Shown in pieces: positions 45,006 through 53,765 of a stretch of DNA of 64,000 bases. Each line of letters opens with the position of its first letter. Within the stretch, counting starts at the first letter, position 1. The notes below the pieces were generated by a model, which had not been told where the DNA came from, did not search any database, and saw nothing but the letters and a program-made list of their open reading frames with translations. Location: NCBI GenBank assembly GCA_019358835.1, contig JAHHIH010000022.1, forward strand, positions 1 to 64,000, in the 5' to 3' direction. The DNA is from Tildeniella torsiva UHER 1998/13D (GTDB lineage Bacteria; Cyanobacteriota; Cyanobacteriia; Phormidesmidales; Phormidesmidaceae). Both the position numbers and the translations under genes were made by a program.

Positions 45006-45157
45006 ATACCAAATCCGAATCACATAACCCCGATTCTCACAAGGCATAACCGTAGGGTGCATTCGCGGCTATAATCACGTCCGACAACGCCTCAATCGCT
45101 TTGATTAGCCGCAATGCACCTCTCGAGAACCGGGGGTAAACAAGCAGGATTTGGTAT
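45006..45157. repeat. MITE-like element, family 1, copy 1
   Basis: The ends ATACCAAATCC (45006-45016) and GGATTTGGTAT (45147-45157) are perfect complements. Inside, further pairs continue: ACCCCGATTCTC with GAGAACCGGGGGT, and GTAGGGTGCATT with AATGCACCTC. Copy 2 lies at 58240-58345. The last base of the right end is the first base of the TTA that encodes, on the minus strand, the TAA stop of the helicase-like gene. Confidence 0.75.
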
Positions 45158-47238
45158 TAGTCATCGGCGTTGGCGGTAACCAGGGTCAGCAGCGGGCCAA
45201 CCTGCTCTTGGCCGCTCACCGCCAATTCGCTGTGGCAGAGCACAACGCGATCGCTGACTCGGCCCAGCAGATCGCGCACAATGCGCTCGGGGCGATCGCA
45301 GTGCAGCATTTCAATATCCTCAGTCGTCCAGGGGCGGCCCCGGTAAGATCGTAGAAACAGCGGATAGCCAAACAGCAGATTGTCGGTACCGGCCAGCCAG
45401 CGAGGGGATCCGGCATCAATCCAAAAGTGCCAGCGGTGGCGCAGGCGTTGCAGGCGATACTGGTACACGGTGGCGATGGTAATTACCTGAGCTGACTCCA
45501 CCGGGTATGGGTTGGCGGTTACGGTGCCCTGGCGCAGCAGCAAAATAAACCGCTCCAGAGAGTTTTTGAGTGTCACAGTAGATTTTTGATCCAGCATCGG
45601 GGCCACCTGACGCAGGCGATCTTCTACCGCCCAGTAGTGCTGGGCGGTTTCCATCAGCTCCCGCAGGGCGGCCAGCTGGTCGGCGGGCAGATGGCTACCG
45701 CCCCAGTAAAAGGCCTGAATGGCGCGATCGAGCACGCTAATCACCCCCGGCGTCAAGCGCTGCTGACGCTGCTGGCGCTGCTGCTCGATCCATTGGCGCA
45801 GGCGACTGTAGGCTTCGGTGGCCTTGTAGCCCAGGCGATCCCAGCGATCGAAGCGCTCTACGGGCAGCAGTTCGGGCTGCTCTAGGCTGGGTTCAAAGCA
45901 GTGGTCAACCAGCAGCTCGGCCCGCACCGGGTCAATCTGTACGGCCTCAAACCAGGGGCCGACCTCCGGAGCCTGGGGAATCTGGCTCAGCACCACCAGC
46001 ATTTCAGCAACCTCCTCGGCGGTGGCCAGCCGCCCTAGGCCAGGATACACAAAGGTCAGCAGGGTGAGCAGCGATCGCACCAAAGGCGAGTGAATCACAG
46101 GCCGCTGGTCGCTAAGGGAGGCCACGGGTAGCCCGCGATCGCTGAGAATTTCGGCCAGGGTGTAGCGGGCGATCGCATCTAAACCCGGCCCAATAATCGC
46201 AATCTCCTGGGGAGCCACCTGCCCTTCCTTCACCACCTCGACCACGCGCTCCGCCGTCTGGCGCAGCAGTTCCCCCCGCGACACCGTTTGCAGGGTTTCA
46301 AAACAGGGCAAAGGTTCCGGCAGCGCTAAAGGATCCATTACCCACTCCACCACCTGATCGCCCCAGGAATAGGCCAGGGAGTCGGTCGCCGGGGTGGTCT
46401 GGTCGGTCACCTGGCACTGATCCCGCAGCGGTTCGAGGGCGTCAGGATCAGCCCCCAGCCCCATGCGCACCTTGCCGTGGCGGTTCCAGGTGAGGGCCAC
46501 AGGTCGCCCGGCATCGATAAACACCTGAATCCACTGGGCGGCGATCGCCGGATATTCATCTAAGTCATCGGCAAACAGTCCGCCGTAGCGGGTCAGCAGT
46601 TTCTCTTGGTAGAGGGGATGAGGCAGCAAATGACGCCAGTAAAGCTCGGTCATCACCCCGTAGGTGAGCAGTCCCCGCGCCAAACACCAGTCGCGCCAGT
46701 CCACCAGCGCTTGACCGATCGCCCGCCACACCGCTTCCGGGGCAAAGCCGGGAGGAATACCCTCCGGCAGCAGCACGGGCAAGTCTTCGGCGGGGATCCC
46801 TCCGGCGGCGGCTAGCTGCAAAAAATCGAGCGATCGCCGCACGATCTGAGCCTCCAGCCAGCCCTCCACCGCCATAGTGCCGTCTAGCATCTGCTGTCGC
46901 CAATGACTGGCAGCCAGCTCCTGCTCATTCTCAGGGCGCAGCCGCAGCGGAAACTGAGGGGATAGGCCCAGCTCGGCCACCAGCAGCGGCCAAAACAACG
47001 TCACTTCGTCTTGAATGAAGCCATTAGGTGTGGTCGTGACCACCGCTACGCCGGGGGCCACATCCCCAATTCGTGCCGCTAGCCGCAGGCGGTTGTCGCC
47101 GTTGGCCGCAAAAATCAGGTGGCTCTGGCCAAGGTCTAAAGGCTGGGCGATCGCGGCATTAGGGCGCAGCTGTTCGAGCAACCAGGTGGTCTTCCCGCTG
47201 CCGGTTACACCTTCCAGCCATTGGGGCGAGTTTGCCAT
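45157..47238 (-). CDS. AddB/UvrD-like helicase relative (recombinase-family protein)
   Basis: The 693-residue protein has a P-loop GVTGSGKT (10-17), a motif-II-like LFADDLDEYPAIA (about 215) and further SF1-like blocks, including LTWNRHGKVRMGLGADPD. The late region where UvrD-type motifs V and VI are expected (QVITIATVYQYRLQRLRHRW) lacks the usual Thr-x-His-x-x-Lys-Gly-Leu-Glu signature. The protein may be an ATP-binding loader rather than a true helicase, as AddB is. Such proteins occur in many cyanobacteria. A PD-(D/E)XK Fe-S nuclease fit to partner it is encoded at 22016. Confidence 0.7.
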   Translation of the reverse strand: MANSPQWLEGVTGSGKTTWLLEQLRPNAAIAQPLDLGQSHLIFAANGDNRLRLAARIGDVAPGVAVVTTTPNGFIQDEVTLFWPLLVAELGLSPQFPLRLRPENEQELAASHWRQQMLDGTMAVEGWLEAQIVRRSLDFLQLAAAGGIPAEDLPVLLPEGIPPGFAPEAVWRAIGQALVDWRDWCLARGLLTYGVMTELYWRHLLPHPLYQEKLLTRYGGLFADDLDEYPAIAAQWIQVFIDAGRPVALTWNRHGKVRMGLGADPDALEPLRDQCQVTDQTTPATDSLAYSWGDQVVEWVMDPLALPEPLPCFETLQTVSRGELLRQTAERVVEVVKEGQVAPQEIAIIGPGLDAIARYTLAEILSDRGLPVASLSDQRPVIHSPLVRSLLTLLTFVYPGLGRLATAEEVAEMLVVLSQIPQAPEVGPWFEAVQIDPVRAELLVDHCFEPSLEQPELLPVERFDRWDRLGYKATEAYSRLRQWIEQQRQQRQQRLTPGVISVLDRAIQAFYWGGSHLPADQLAALRELMETAQHYWAVEDRLRQVAPMLDQKSTVTLKNSLERFILLLRQGTVTANPYPVESAQVITIATVYQYRLQRLRHRWHFWIDAGSPRWLAGTDNLLFGYPLFLRSYRGRPWTTEDIEMLHCDRPERIVRDLLGRVSDRVVLCHSELAVSGQEQVGPLLTLVTANADD

Positions 47239-47352
47239 ACAACCTGAGAATAGATATCACTCTGCCTACTCTACCCTGGGGATTTTGGATACAGGACAGC
47301 CGAGGCAGTGACCTGCCTCGGCTGCGGTTGAGAGTCTTAGGCTCAATCAAAC

Positions 47353-47456
47353 TCAGAGTGTTCTAACTAAACGGATCCGGGATCTTTTTCAATGCGACCG
47401 GCCTAACGGGCAAGTTCGAGTCCCTAAGTGGATGCTGTTTAGTTGGGACACGCTAA
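47353..47456. repeat. MITE-like element, family 3, copy 2
   Basis: The left end TCAGAGTGTTCTAACTAAAC (47353-47372) matches the complement of the right end (47437-47456, TTAGCGTGTCCCAACTAAAC) in 16 of 20 positions. It shares the GCGACCGGCC...AGTTCG core with 12606-12700. The TAG stop codon of psb34 (complement of 47453-47455) lies inside the right inverted repeat. Confidence 0.75.
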
Positions 47457-47632
47457 GAAACCGAGGAGACCGAGACCGCTACCAGCAGTAGCCCACCCAC
47501 CAGAGCCAGGGCCAGCCCACCCAAAATCAAATAGTTGCGCTTTTGGGTAGAATTCGGGGGCTCAGCCTCGTACATTTTGGGCTCGTTGGCAAAATTGTTG
47601 AGGCGACCGCCGTCTTCGGTGGTGTAAGGCAT
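47453..47632 (-). CDS. psb34: Photosystem II assembly protein Psb34 (ssl1498 family)
   Basis: The 59-residue protein starts MPYTTEDGGRLNNFANEPK, the signature of ssl1498-family light-harvesting-like proteins, now known as Psb34. A single membrane helix follows (about 34-56). Psb34 binds photosystem II assembly intermediates near CP47 and takes part in Hlip exchange. The gene is complete and monocistronic, but its TAG stop lies within a repeat element, so its last residues may have been set by the insertion. Confidence 0.9.
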   Translation of the reverse strand: MPYTTEDGGRLNNFANEPKMYEAEPPNSTQKRNYLILGGLALALVGGLLLVAVSVSSVS

Positions 47633-47738
47633 AGCTGATAAATCCTTCTTAAAACTTGACTAACCTTAAGAGAAGGTTACCTGAATACCGCATCCCTGGA
47701 TACCCCCATTGCCGCTGGTGGGGATCGCTGAATCTTCG

Positions 47739-48542
47739 CTAAACCCCCGTTGTCAAAGGCTGGTGAGGTACGAGATTTAACGGCAGCGGTTGCCCCACCG
47801 TGGGGGTAAGCACGCGAGCAGAAAGCCCCTTGGCCGCGATCACCGCCTGGAACGATTCGGCATCACCCACCACCTTGAGCCAGTTGATCAGCAATCCGCT
47901 ATAGGTGACTTCGCCCGCATCAGCGGTGGGCAGCACCACCTGGGGCCGCAGCCAATCCACCAATTCTAGAGCCCCCTTCTGGCCACGAATGATCGGCCCA
48001 ACCACAGGCAGCGCCAGATCGACCACCGGGGTGATCACAACATCCACGGGCCCTTCCGCCTTCAGCTCAGGTCGGTGAAAGCCGTGGGGTTCGTAGAACA
48101 GCGATGCCCCAGCGTCGCGATCGCCGGAAATATCCCGCAGGATGTAGCCATTTTCAACGACTAGCGGCCCCAAAGGGGTGCCGGGGATCGCTTTGATGGT
48201 CACCTGTTGATTGAGGGTAAAGGTTTCGCCATGCCCGAGGGCGGTGACCTGGCTATAGCCCAAACCCTCGGCGACCTTCGCGGCGCTGGGCGAGCCCACT
48301 ACCGGAATGCCGCGATCGAGGGCCTCTAGGGTGGGGGGATGGGCGTGGTCTTCTAGCCCCTGGCTGAGCAAGATCAGGTCAATCGCCTCGGGCAGGGGTT
48401 GAGGTTGGGGATGCTCTCCCTTAAACATCCAGGACTGCTGGCCAAACACCAGCTCTCCCACCAGCCAGGGGTCAACCAAAATACGCTGTCCCCCCAGGGT
48501 AAGTAGCCAAGAGTTGCTGTCGAGCCAGGTGACTTCCATCAA
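47739..48542 (-). CDS. MBL-fold hydrolase-like protein with altered metal motif
   Basis: The 267-residue protein has the UlaG/MBL-like fold (VTWLDSNSWLLTLGGQRILVDPW at the N-terminus in two overlapping pieces). The His-x-His-x-Asp-His metal motif reads SQGLEDHAH, so the first two histidines are replaced by Ser and Gly, while Asp-His remains. A later Gly-Ser-Pro/His region (GSPSAAKVAEGLG) and PTADAGEVTYSG are family-like. It may bind one metal or be inactive. Two ATGs start the frame; the first is used. Confidence 0.8.
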   Translation of the reverse strand: MMEVTWLDSNSWLLTLGGQRILVDPWLVGELVFGQQSWMFKGEHPQPQPLPEAIDLILLSQGLEDHAHPPTLEALDRGIPVVGSPSAAKVAEGLGYSQVTALGHGETFTLNQQVTIKAIPGTPLGPLVVENGYILRDISGDRDAGASLFYEPHGFHRPELKAEGPVDVVITPVVDLALPVVGPIIRGQKGALELVDWLRPQVVLPTADAGEVTYSGLLINWLKVVGDAESFQAVIAAKGLSARVLTPTVGQPLPLNLVPHQPLTTGV

Positions 48543-48793
48543 ACAAATTCTCTCAGAGCACTATTACTTAGTGTAACGGATTCTTTACACAGCCATAGTC
48601 AGCGGCCCAGAGCGCCTCAAGCCACCTCCGAAAACGGCCAGATCAATCCCCCAATTCCAGAATTGCACCCTGGGGCCACGGCGGCGTTGGTCTGCAAACG
48701 ATCCGCGAAATTGTGCAAATGCTCTGATCCCCGTATAATCCATCTTGGTCTGATGGTTAACGTCTGCTACCACTTTTCCCTGCTAGTGTTGCT

Positions 48794-49684
48794 ATGCCCC
48801 GTCTTCAGCTCAAGCCCTACACCGTACTGATTACGGCAACCGGCAAATCTCCCATCACCTTGAGGCTGCGCCCGGTGCCGCTGCTGGTGGGCCTAGCCCT
48901 AGTGGTGGGGCTGCCCCTCACCTGGATTAGCCTGCTGCTCTATCAAAACGTGCATCTGGCCCAGCGCAACCAAAACTTGTCTGAAACTGCGAGCGAAGTG
49001 CTCACCGAGCTAGACGCGATTGGCAACGAAATTGAGGTGCTCAAGAACCGCGCTGGCCTGCCCGAGCAAAGTCTTGAGAATACCCGCGTCCCCAATTCTG
49101 AAGCGGAGATTCCCCCCAGAGGCGGCGTAGCTGAGGCGGCCCCCGCCGAGGTCATGTTTGACGAAGCCCGCCGCCAGTTACCTAATCTAGAAGTCATGCT
49201 TTCGCGGGCGGTGAAGCCAGCCCTAGAGCAAACTCTAGAATCTGAGGCCGAGCAGGCGGCGGCCTTTCCCAGCGGCAAACCAATCGCAGGCGACCCCTCA
49301 GTTTCCTCAGAGTTTGGGCTGCGGCCCAACCCCTTTGGCCAACGAGGCTACGAAATGCATGAGGGCGTAGACTTTGCCGGGCCGATGGGCAAGCCCATTT
49401 TGGCCACCGCCGAGGGTGTGGTGGTGCGGGCCGACTACAACGGCGGCTACGGCAACCATGTCAGAATCGACCACGGCTACAACTACGAGACCCTCTACGG
49501 CCACCTGTCAAAGCTAGAGGTCAACATTGGCGATCGCGTCAAACGGGGCGACATCGTGGGCTACCTGGGCAGCACCGGGCGCTCCTCTGGCCCACACCTG
49601 CACTACAGCGTCTACCGCAACGGTCAGGCGGTGAATCCTCGCTATTATTTGAAGCTGGCGGAAACGAATCAGGAAACTAAATAG
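48794..49684 (+). CDS. M23-family murein peptidase (LytM domain)
   Basis: The 296-residue protein has a membrane helix at about 25-48, a coiled coil (about 50-85), a linker and a C-terminal LytM domain (about 170-290). Zn ligands fit HEGVDFAG (His-x-x-x-Asp) and GPHLHYSVY (His-x-His), with the intervening LYGHLSKLEV. Active members cut peptidoglycan cross-links; some paralogues with coiled coils, such as EnvC, only activate amidases. The catalytic ligands here look complete. It is separated from aroC by 45 bases. Confidence 0.92.
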   Translation: MPRLQLKPYTVLITATGKSPITLRLRPVPLLVGLALVVGLPLTWISLLLYQNVHLAQRNQNLSETASEVLTELDAIGNEIEVLKNRAGLPEQSLENTRVPNSEAEIPPRGGVAEAAPAEVMFDEARRQLPNLEVMLSRAVKPALEQTLESEAEQAAAFPSGKPIAGDPSVSSEFGLRPNPFGQRGYEMHEGVDFAGPMGKPILATAEGVVVRADYNGGYGNHVRIDHGYNYETLYGHLSKLEVNIGDRVKRGDIVGYLGSTGRSSGPHLHYSVYRNGQAVNPRYYLKLAETNQETK

Positions 49685-49729
49685 TAGGATCGGGAAAACT
49701 ACCTGGGCCGACGCCGGCATTACCGATCT

Positions 49730-50818
49730 ATGGGCAACACCTTTGGGGATTTATTTCGCATCACCACCTTTGGTGAATCCCACGGCGGTGGGGTGGGGGT
49801 GGTTATCGACGGCTGCCCGCCCCGCCTAGAAATTTCCGCTGAGGAAATTCAGGCCGAGCTCGATCGCCGTCGCCCTGGCCAGAGCAAAATTACCACTCCG
49901 CGCAAAGAGAGCGATCGCTGCGAAATTCTCTCCGGCGTCTTTGAGGGCAAAACCCTGGGTACGCCCATCTCTATTCTGGTGCGCAACGAAAATACCCGCC
50001 CCCAAGACTACAGCGAGATGGTCACCGCCTATCGCCCCTCCCACGCCGATGCCACCTACGACGCCAAGTACGGCCTGCGCAACTACCAGGGGGGCGGACG
50101 CTCCTCAGCGAGGGAAACGATTGGCCGGGTGGCGGCAGGGGCGATCGCCAAAAAGATCCTCCGGCAGGTCACCGGCACCGAAATCATTGGCTACGTCAAG
50201 CGCATTCAAGACCTGGAGGGTAGCGTGGATCCCAACACCGTCACCCTAGAGCAAGTCGAGAGCAACATCGTCCGCTGCCCCGACCCGATCGCCGCCGAGC
50301 AGATGATCGACCGAGTCGAAGCCATCCGCGACCAGGGCGACTCCATTGGCGGCGTGGTGGAGTGCGTGGCACGCGGGGTCAAGGTCGGGCTGGGTTCCCC
50401 CGTATTCGACAAGCTCGAAGCCGATTTGGCCAAGGGCGTCATGTCGCTCCCCGCCAGCAAGGGCTTTGAAATTGGCTCTGGCTTTGCCGGTACCCTGCTC
50501 ACCGGCAGCGAGCACAACGACGAGTTCTACACCGATGAAGCGGGCACCTTGCGCACCCGCACCAACCGATCCGGCGGCACCCAGGGGGGTATCTCCAACG
50601 GCGAAAACATTATTATTCGCGTTGCCTTTAAGCCCACCGCCACCATTCGCAAAGCCCAAAACACCGTTACCAATACCGGCGAAGCCACTGTGCTAGAAGC
50701 CCGAGGTCGCCACGACCCCTGCGTGCTGCCCCGCGCTGTGCCCATGGTCGAAGCTATGGTGGCCCTGGTACTGTGCGACCACCTGCTGCGCCACCACGGC
50801 CAGTGCGAGCTGTTTTAG
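49730..50818 (+). CDS. aroC: Chorismate synthase
   Basis: The 362-residue enzyme makes chorismate from EPSP with reduced FMN, the last step of the shared aromatic pathway. It has [18 protein letters not shown] at the N-terminus, [14 protein letters not shown], the signature [16 protein letters not shown], and the C-terminal [18 protein letters not shown], as in canonical AroC. It is full length. Probably co-transcribed with the M23 gene upstream and the cupin downstream (33 bases). Confidence 0.97.
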   Translation: MGNTFGDLFRITTFGESHGGGVGVVIDGCPPRLEISAEEIQAELDRRRPGQSKITTPRKESDRCEILSGVFEGKTLGTPISILVRNENTRPQDYSEMVTAYRPSHADATYDAKYGLRNYQGGGRSSARETIGRVAAGAIAKKILRQVTGTEIIGYVKRIQDLEGSVDPNTVTLEQVESNIVRCPDPIAAEQMIDRVEAIRDQGDSIGGVVECVARGVKVGLGSPVFDKLEADLAKGVMSLPASKGFEIGSGFAGTLLTGSEHNDEFYTDEAGTLRTRTNRSGGTQGGISNGENIIIRVAFKPTATIRKAQNTVTNTGEATVLEARGRHDPCVLPRAVPMVEAMVALVLCDHLLRHHGQCELF

Positions 50819-50851
50819 TTGACGGTGGTTTTAAGGGGCTGATGCCAGACC

Positions 50852-51187
50852 ATGAAAATTACCGGCCTTGACCAGGTACCTGAAGAGTCGGTCTCTCACA
50901 ACCCGACGATTAAAAAGCGGGTGCTGCTGCATAGGGATGACTTACCCCATCTGACCAACTTTGCCCAGGCCCGCTTTGCCCCCGGCCAAATCGCCAACAG
51001 CCACAGCCACGCCGATATGGCCGAAGTGTTCTTCGTCGAATCGGGCGCTGGCACCATTACCGTTGAGGGTCAGGCCTATCCACTCACTCCCGGCGTCTGT
51101 GTTGCGATCGAGCCCGGCGAACACCACGAAGTCGCCAACACCGGCACCCAGGAACTCGTCCTCACCTACTTCGGCCTCCGTGTTTAG
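50852..51187 (+). CDS. Cupin-domain protein
   Basis: The 111-residue protein is a single cupin barrel. Motif 1 is SHSHADMAEVFFVESG (two His and a Glu for metal) and motif 2 is PGEHHEVANTG, following the usual 15-20-residue spacing. The small size fits a stand-alone cupin, which could be an isomerase, dioxygenase or ligand sensor. The metal-binding set appears intact. It follows aroC by 33 bases. Confidence 0.9.
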   Translation: MKITGLDQVPEESVSHNPTIKKRVLLHRDDLPHLTNFAQARFAPGQIANSHSHADMAEVFFVESGAGTITVEGQAYPLTPGVCVAIEPGEHHEVANTGTQELVLTYFGLRV

Positions 51188-51189
51188 CC

Positions 51190-51242
51190 ATTTGCCCATC
51201 CGCCCACTCACCTACCCATCCACTCACCTACCCACCCACCCC
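51190..51242. repeat. C-rich short-word repeat
   Basis: Words such as CCCATCC, CACTCACCTACCCATCCACT and CACCTACCCACCCACC alternate between two convergent stop codons. A similar C-rich stretch lies at about 29137-29200, at the 3' end of lysS. Confidence 0.4.
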
Positions 51243-52229
51243 TCACCGCTCTGCGGATCCCGCCGCAAACACCCGCCCAATCACCTCCTCCACGGGCGGA
51301 TCGCTGACGGTCAAATCCTGCACGTCCAGGTCTCCCAGAAGCTGGCTGACGGTTTGGGTCAAGGTGTCACGGTGCACAATTAGGCGGGCCGTACAGCCGT
51401 CTAGACTTTCGAGTTCGCCGTAGCGGCTCAGGGTGGCGGCATCGCAGCCCGTGGCCAGATCCACGGTGACCTCTCGGTAGGGAGCGAAGCGATCGAGCAG
51501 CCCCTCTAGGCTACCGTCATAGATCAACCGTCCCTGGTAGATCAGCAGCACCCGGCGGCACAGGGCAGTGATGTCGGCCATATAGTGGCTGGTGAGCAAA
51601 ATAGTGGCTTCGTAGCGCCGGTTGTAGTCGCGCAAAAATTCTCGCACCGCTACCTGGGCGTTGACGTCTAGCCCTAGGGTGGGCTCATCTAAGAATAGAA
51701 CGCGGGGACGATGCAGCAAGGCGGCCATCATTTCGGCCTTCATGCGCTCCCCGAGAGAAAGCTTACGCACTGGCTGGGTCAGCTTTCCCTGAAGGGCGAG
51801 CATCTCGGTCAGCTCATCGACCCGATAGTGAAATTCTTTGTCTGAGAGACCGTAGATAGCGCCGTTGATCCGCAGCGAATCGAGGGCGGGCAGATCCCAC
51901 AGCAGCTGCTGCTTTTGCCCCATCACCAGGGTGATGTCCTGCAAAAACTCGGCCCGCCGCTGAAAAGGTACCTGGTCACCGACCCGCACTGTCCCTTCTG
52001 AGGGATGAATGAGCCCAGTGAGCATCTTGAGGGTAGTAGTTTTACCGGCACCGTTGGGGCCTAAAAAACCCACCACCTCACCGGGCTCAATGTGGAACGA
52101 GACAGCCTGTACCGCCTCTACCAAACGGTACTGACGGCGAAAGAAATGCCGTAGCGTACCCCCTAGGCCTGATTCTTTGACCGCGACGGGGTAGCGCTTG
52201 CTGAGCTGATTGACCTCAATAGTAGTCAT
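51243..52229 (-). CDS. ABC-2 type transporter ATP-binding protein
   Basis: The 328-residue protein has Walker A GPNGAGKT, signature LSLGERMKAEMM, Walker B VLFLDEPTLGLD and an H-loop in LLTSHYMAD. The preceding FFRRQYR segment and a C-terminal extension (about 240-328) are typical of ABC-2 ATPases of the NatA/daunorubicin-resistance type, which work with separate permeases. No permease gene is nearby, so the partner is elsewhere. I start at the ATG at 52229, since the 38 upstream codons are not conserved-looking. Confidence 0.9.
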   Translation of the reverse strand: MTTIEVNQLSKRYPVAVKESGLGGTLRHFFRRQYRLVEAVQAVSFHIEPGEVVGFLGPNGAGKTTTLKMLTGLIHPSEGTVRVGDQVPFQRRAEFLQDITLVMGQKQQLLWDLPALDSLRINGAIYGLSDKEFHYRVDELTEMLALQGKLTQPVRKLSLGERMKAEMMAALLHRPRVLFLDEPTLGLDVNAQVAVREFLRDYNRRYEATILLTSHYMADITALCRRVLLIYQGRLIYDGSLEGLLDRFAPYREVTVDLATGCDAATLSRYGELESLDGCTARLIVHRDTLTQTVSQLLGDLDVQDLTVSDPPVEEVIGRVFAAGSAER

Positions 52230-52439
52230 AGCCAAACGGTAGATAGAGCAGTTAAGCCCTGTAATGGGGCCTATAGCCTTCACTTTACCGTCAACGTCCT
52301 CTCGTGCTGGCATACAGCAGTTGGGTGGGTAGTGCCGCATCAACGCCCACCCACCGTTTGGCTCAGCACCTTTCGGAGTAAGTACCTTTCGGAGAATATC
52401 ACCACAGGCTTTGAGCAGCGAGAGGCGACTTACGTTGCC

Positions 52440-52883
52440 TTAGTCCACGGCTTGGCGCAAAAAATGAAGCCGCTCGTTGAGGCCCATGGTGTTGATGCGG
52501 GCGATCAGCGCCTGGGTTGTAGCTGAACCATCTCGACAGGCCGTTAGGGGTAGACGACTGGCCGGGATAAGGCTAAACAGACGATGCCAGAAGGCCAGCT
52601 TCATATTCATGTTGAGGGCCTGGTAAGCCTGGGTAAAGCGGGTGTCAGCCCCAGCCAGAATGTCGCGCACAATAGCCAGCTGATCGTCGCGATCGACTTG
52701 CTGAACCTGGCTGAGCAACTGCTGAACGGCCTGAGAGAACAGGGCTACCGGGGCAATAGCGGCAAAGGCCTGGCCCAGAGTGTCGTAGATCTGCCAGAGC
52801 ACGGCGATTTTGCAATCTACATGTACCGATTCAAAGGATTGAACGGCTTGCTCAAACTGAAGGCGAACGTCTATAGCGGTCAT
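52440..52883 (-). CDS. Helical carotenoid protein (OCP N-terminal-domain family)
   Basis: The 147-residue all-helical protein matches the N-terminal domain of orange carotenoid protein: CKIAVLWQIYDTLGQAF, LAIVRDILAGADTRFTQAYQ and MNMKLAFWHRLFSLIP. There is no C-terminal domain, so it is a stand-alone helical carotenoid protein. Such proteins bind a keto-carotenoid and quench singlet oxygen or phycobilisomes, sometimes with a separate CTD homologue. No CTD gene is in the window. The ATG at 52883 follows ACAGGAAACC; an upstream extension exists. Confidence 0.85.
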   Translation of the reverse strand: MTAIDVRLQFEQAVQSFESVHVDCKIAVLWQIYDTLGQAFAAIAPVALFSQAVQQLLSQVQQVDRDDQLAIVRDILAGADTRFTQAYQALNMNMKLAFWHRLFSLIPASRLPLTACRDGSATTQALIARINTMGLNERLHFLRQAVD

Positions 52884-53352
52884 GGTAGGTTTCCTGTAAG
52901 GGCTTGTTATGGGGTGAGATAACAACGCGGCAGAATAGGGTGAGGGCTCTGTCGCACCGATCGCGATCGCTGAAGAAAAAGCCTTAGCGTCGGCGAGCCA
53001 GCGCTAAAACCATGTCTTTAAAGGGTCGAAGCAGAAAAATGGAAGAGGAGGCCGTGTGAATTTAAAGGGGTTTATCGTCTATTTATATTGATCCCCGCTG
53101 ATTTTGAATACAGGGTATTTCTTCCAAGTTTCTTTTGATTTAAAGCATAACGGTGGGCGATGGCACCGCCCACCCCCCGAAAGAGAGGGAAACTGCCGCC
53201 AACCAGCGGATTGTTGCCGGGCTGGAGCCATTGTCTTTTAATATTTAGTTACACAGCAAGGGTGCTGTTCTGGCTGCGGCAGCTTCTTTAGGCTAATCTC
53301 GCTCAGGCCATTACTTGGAGTGCTGTTCTCTGGAGTTATGAGGGCAATTTCG
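52884..53352. other. Divergent upstream region
   Basis: This region separates the divergent carotenoid-protein and bactofilin genes. I see no coding frame. The perfect 8-base stem GGTGGGCG/CGCCCACC at 53152-53174 has no T-run and could be a leader hairpin or a regulator site. AT-rich patches at about 53076-53100 and 53230-53250 may hold promoters. Confidence 0.45.
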
Positions 53353-53748
53353 ATGTTCAAACGTAAACCGACTCCGCCATTGACTTACCTGAGTCAAAAA
53401 ACTGAGTTTGAGGGGGTGCTTCACGCCGAGGGTATGCTGCGGGTAGATGGCGTCATCCATGGCACCGTAGACATCAAGGGTGACCTAGAGATCTCCTCCA
53501 CGGGGTTGATCGAAGGCCCCGAGGTCAGGGCTCAAAATATTGTGGTGCAGGGGGTACTCAAGGCTAGGGTCTTTGCCGAAGGCAAGCTCACCCTCAGCCG
53601 CACGGCGCGTCTGGAGGGAGACGTGGTGGCCGGTGCTCTCGAAATCGAGCCGGGGGCTTACTACACGGGCTATATCGAAACCCGAGATGCTAAGTCGCTG
53701 CCGCCAGCCCGAGAGGTACCGGAACTCTACGGCACCACTGAGCTTTAG
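53353..53748 (+). CDS. Bactofilin (polymer-forming cytoskeletal protein)
   Basis: The 131-residue protein is a single DUF583 beta-helix (about 20-115), with the repeated hydrophobic steps VDIKGDLEISSTGLIEGPEV, VQGVLKARVFAEGKLTLSR and ARLEGDVVAGALEIEPGAYY. A basic KRKPTPP N-terminus is typical of membrane-associating bactofilins, which polymerise without nucleotide and help shape cells. Start at 53353 (MFKRKPTPP) is the family-like choice. It is convergent with a small membrane protein gene. Confidence 0.9.
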   Translation: MFKRKPTPPLTYLSQKTEFEGVLHAEGMLRVDGVIHGTVDIKGDLEISSTGLIEGPEVRAQNIVVQGVLKARVFAEGKLTLSRTARLEGDVVAGALEIEPGAYYTGYIETRDAKSLPPAREVPELYGTTEL

Positions 53749-53765
53749 CCGGGCGAGCTTTAGCG

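Noticed and set aside
44826-45062. A 78-codon minus-strand frame over rpsU and the repeat
   Set aside because: It runs through rpsU, its terminator and the repeat element, none of which is expected to code in that direction.
47410-47425. AAGTTCGAGTCCC, similar to a tRNA T-loop
   Set aside because: The flanking bases do not pair to form a T-stem or acceptor stem, and the segment belongs to the family 3 repeat.
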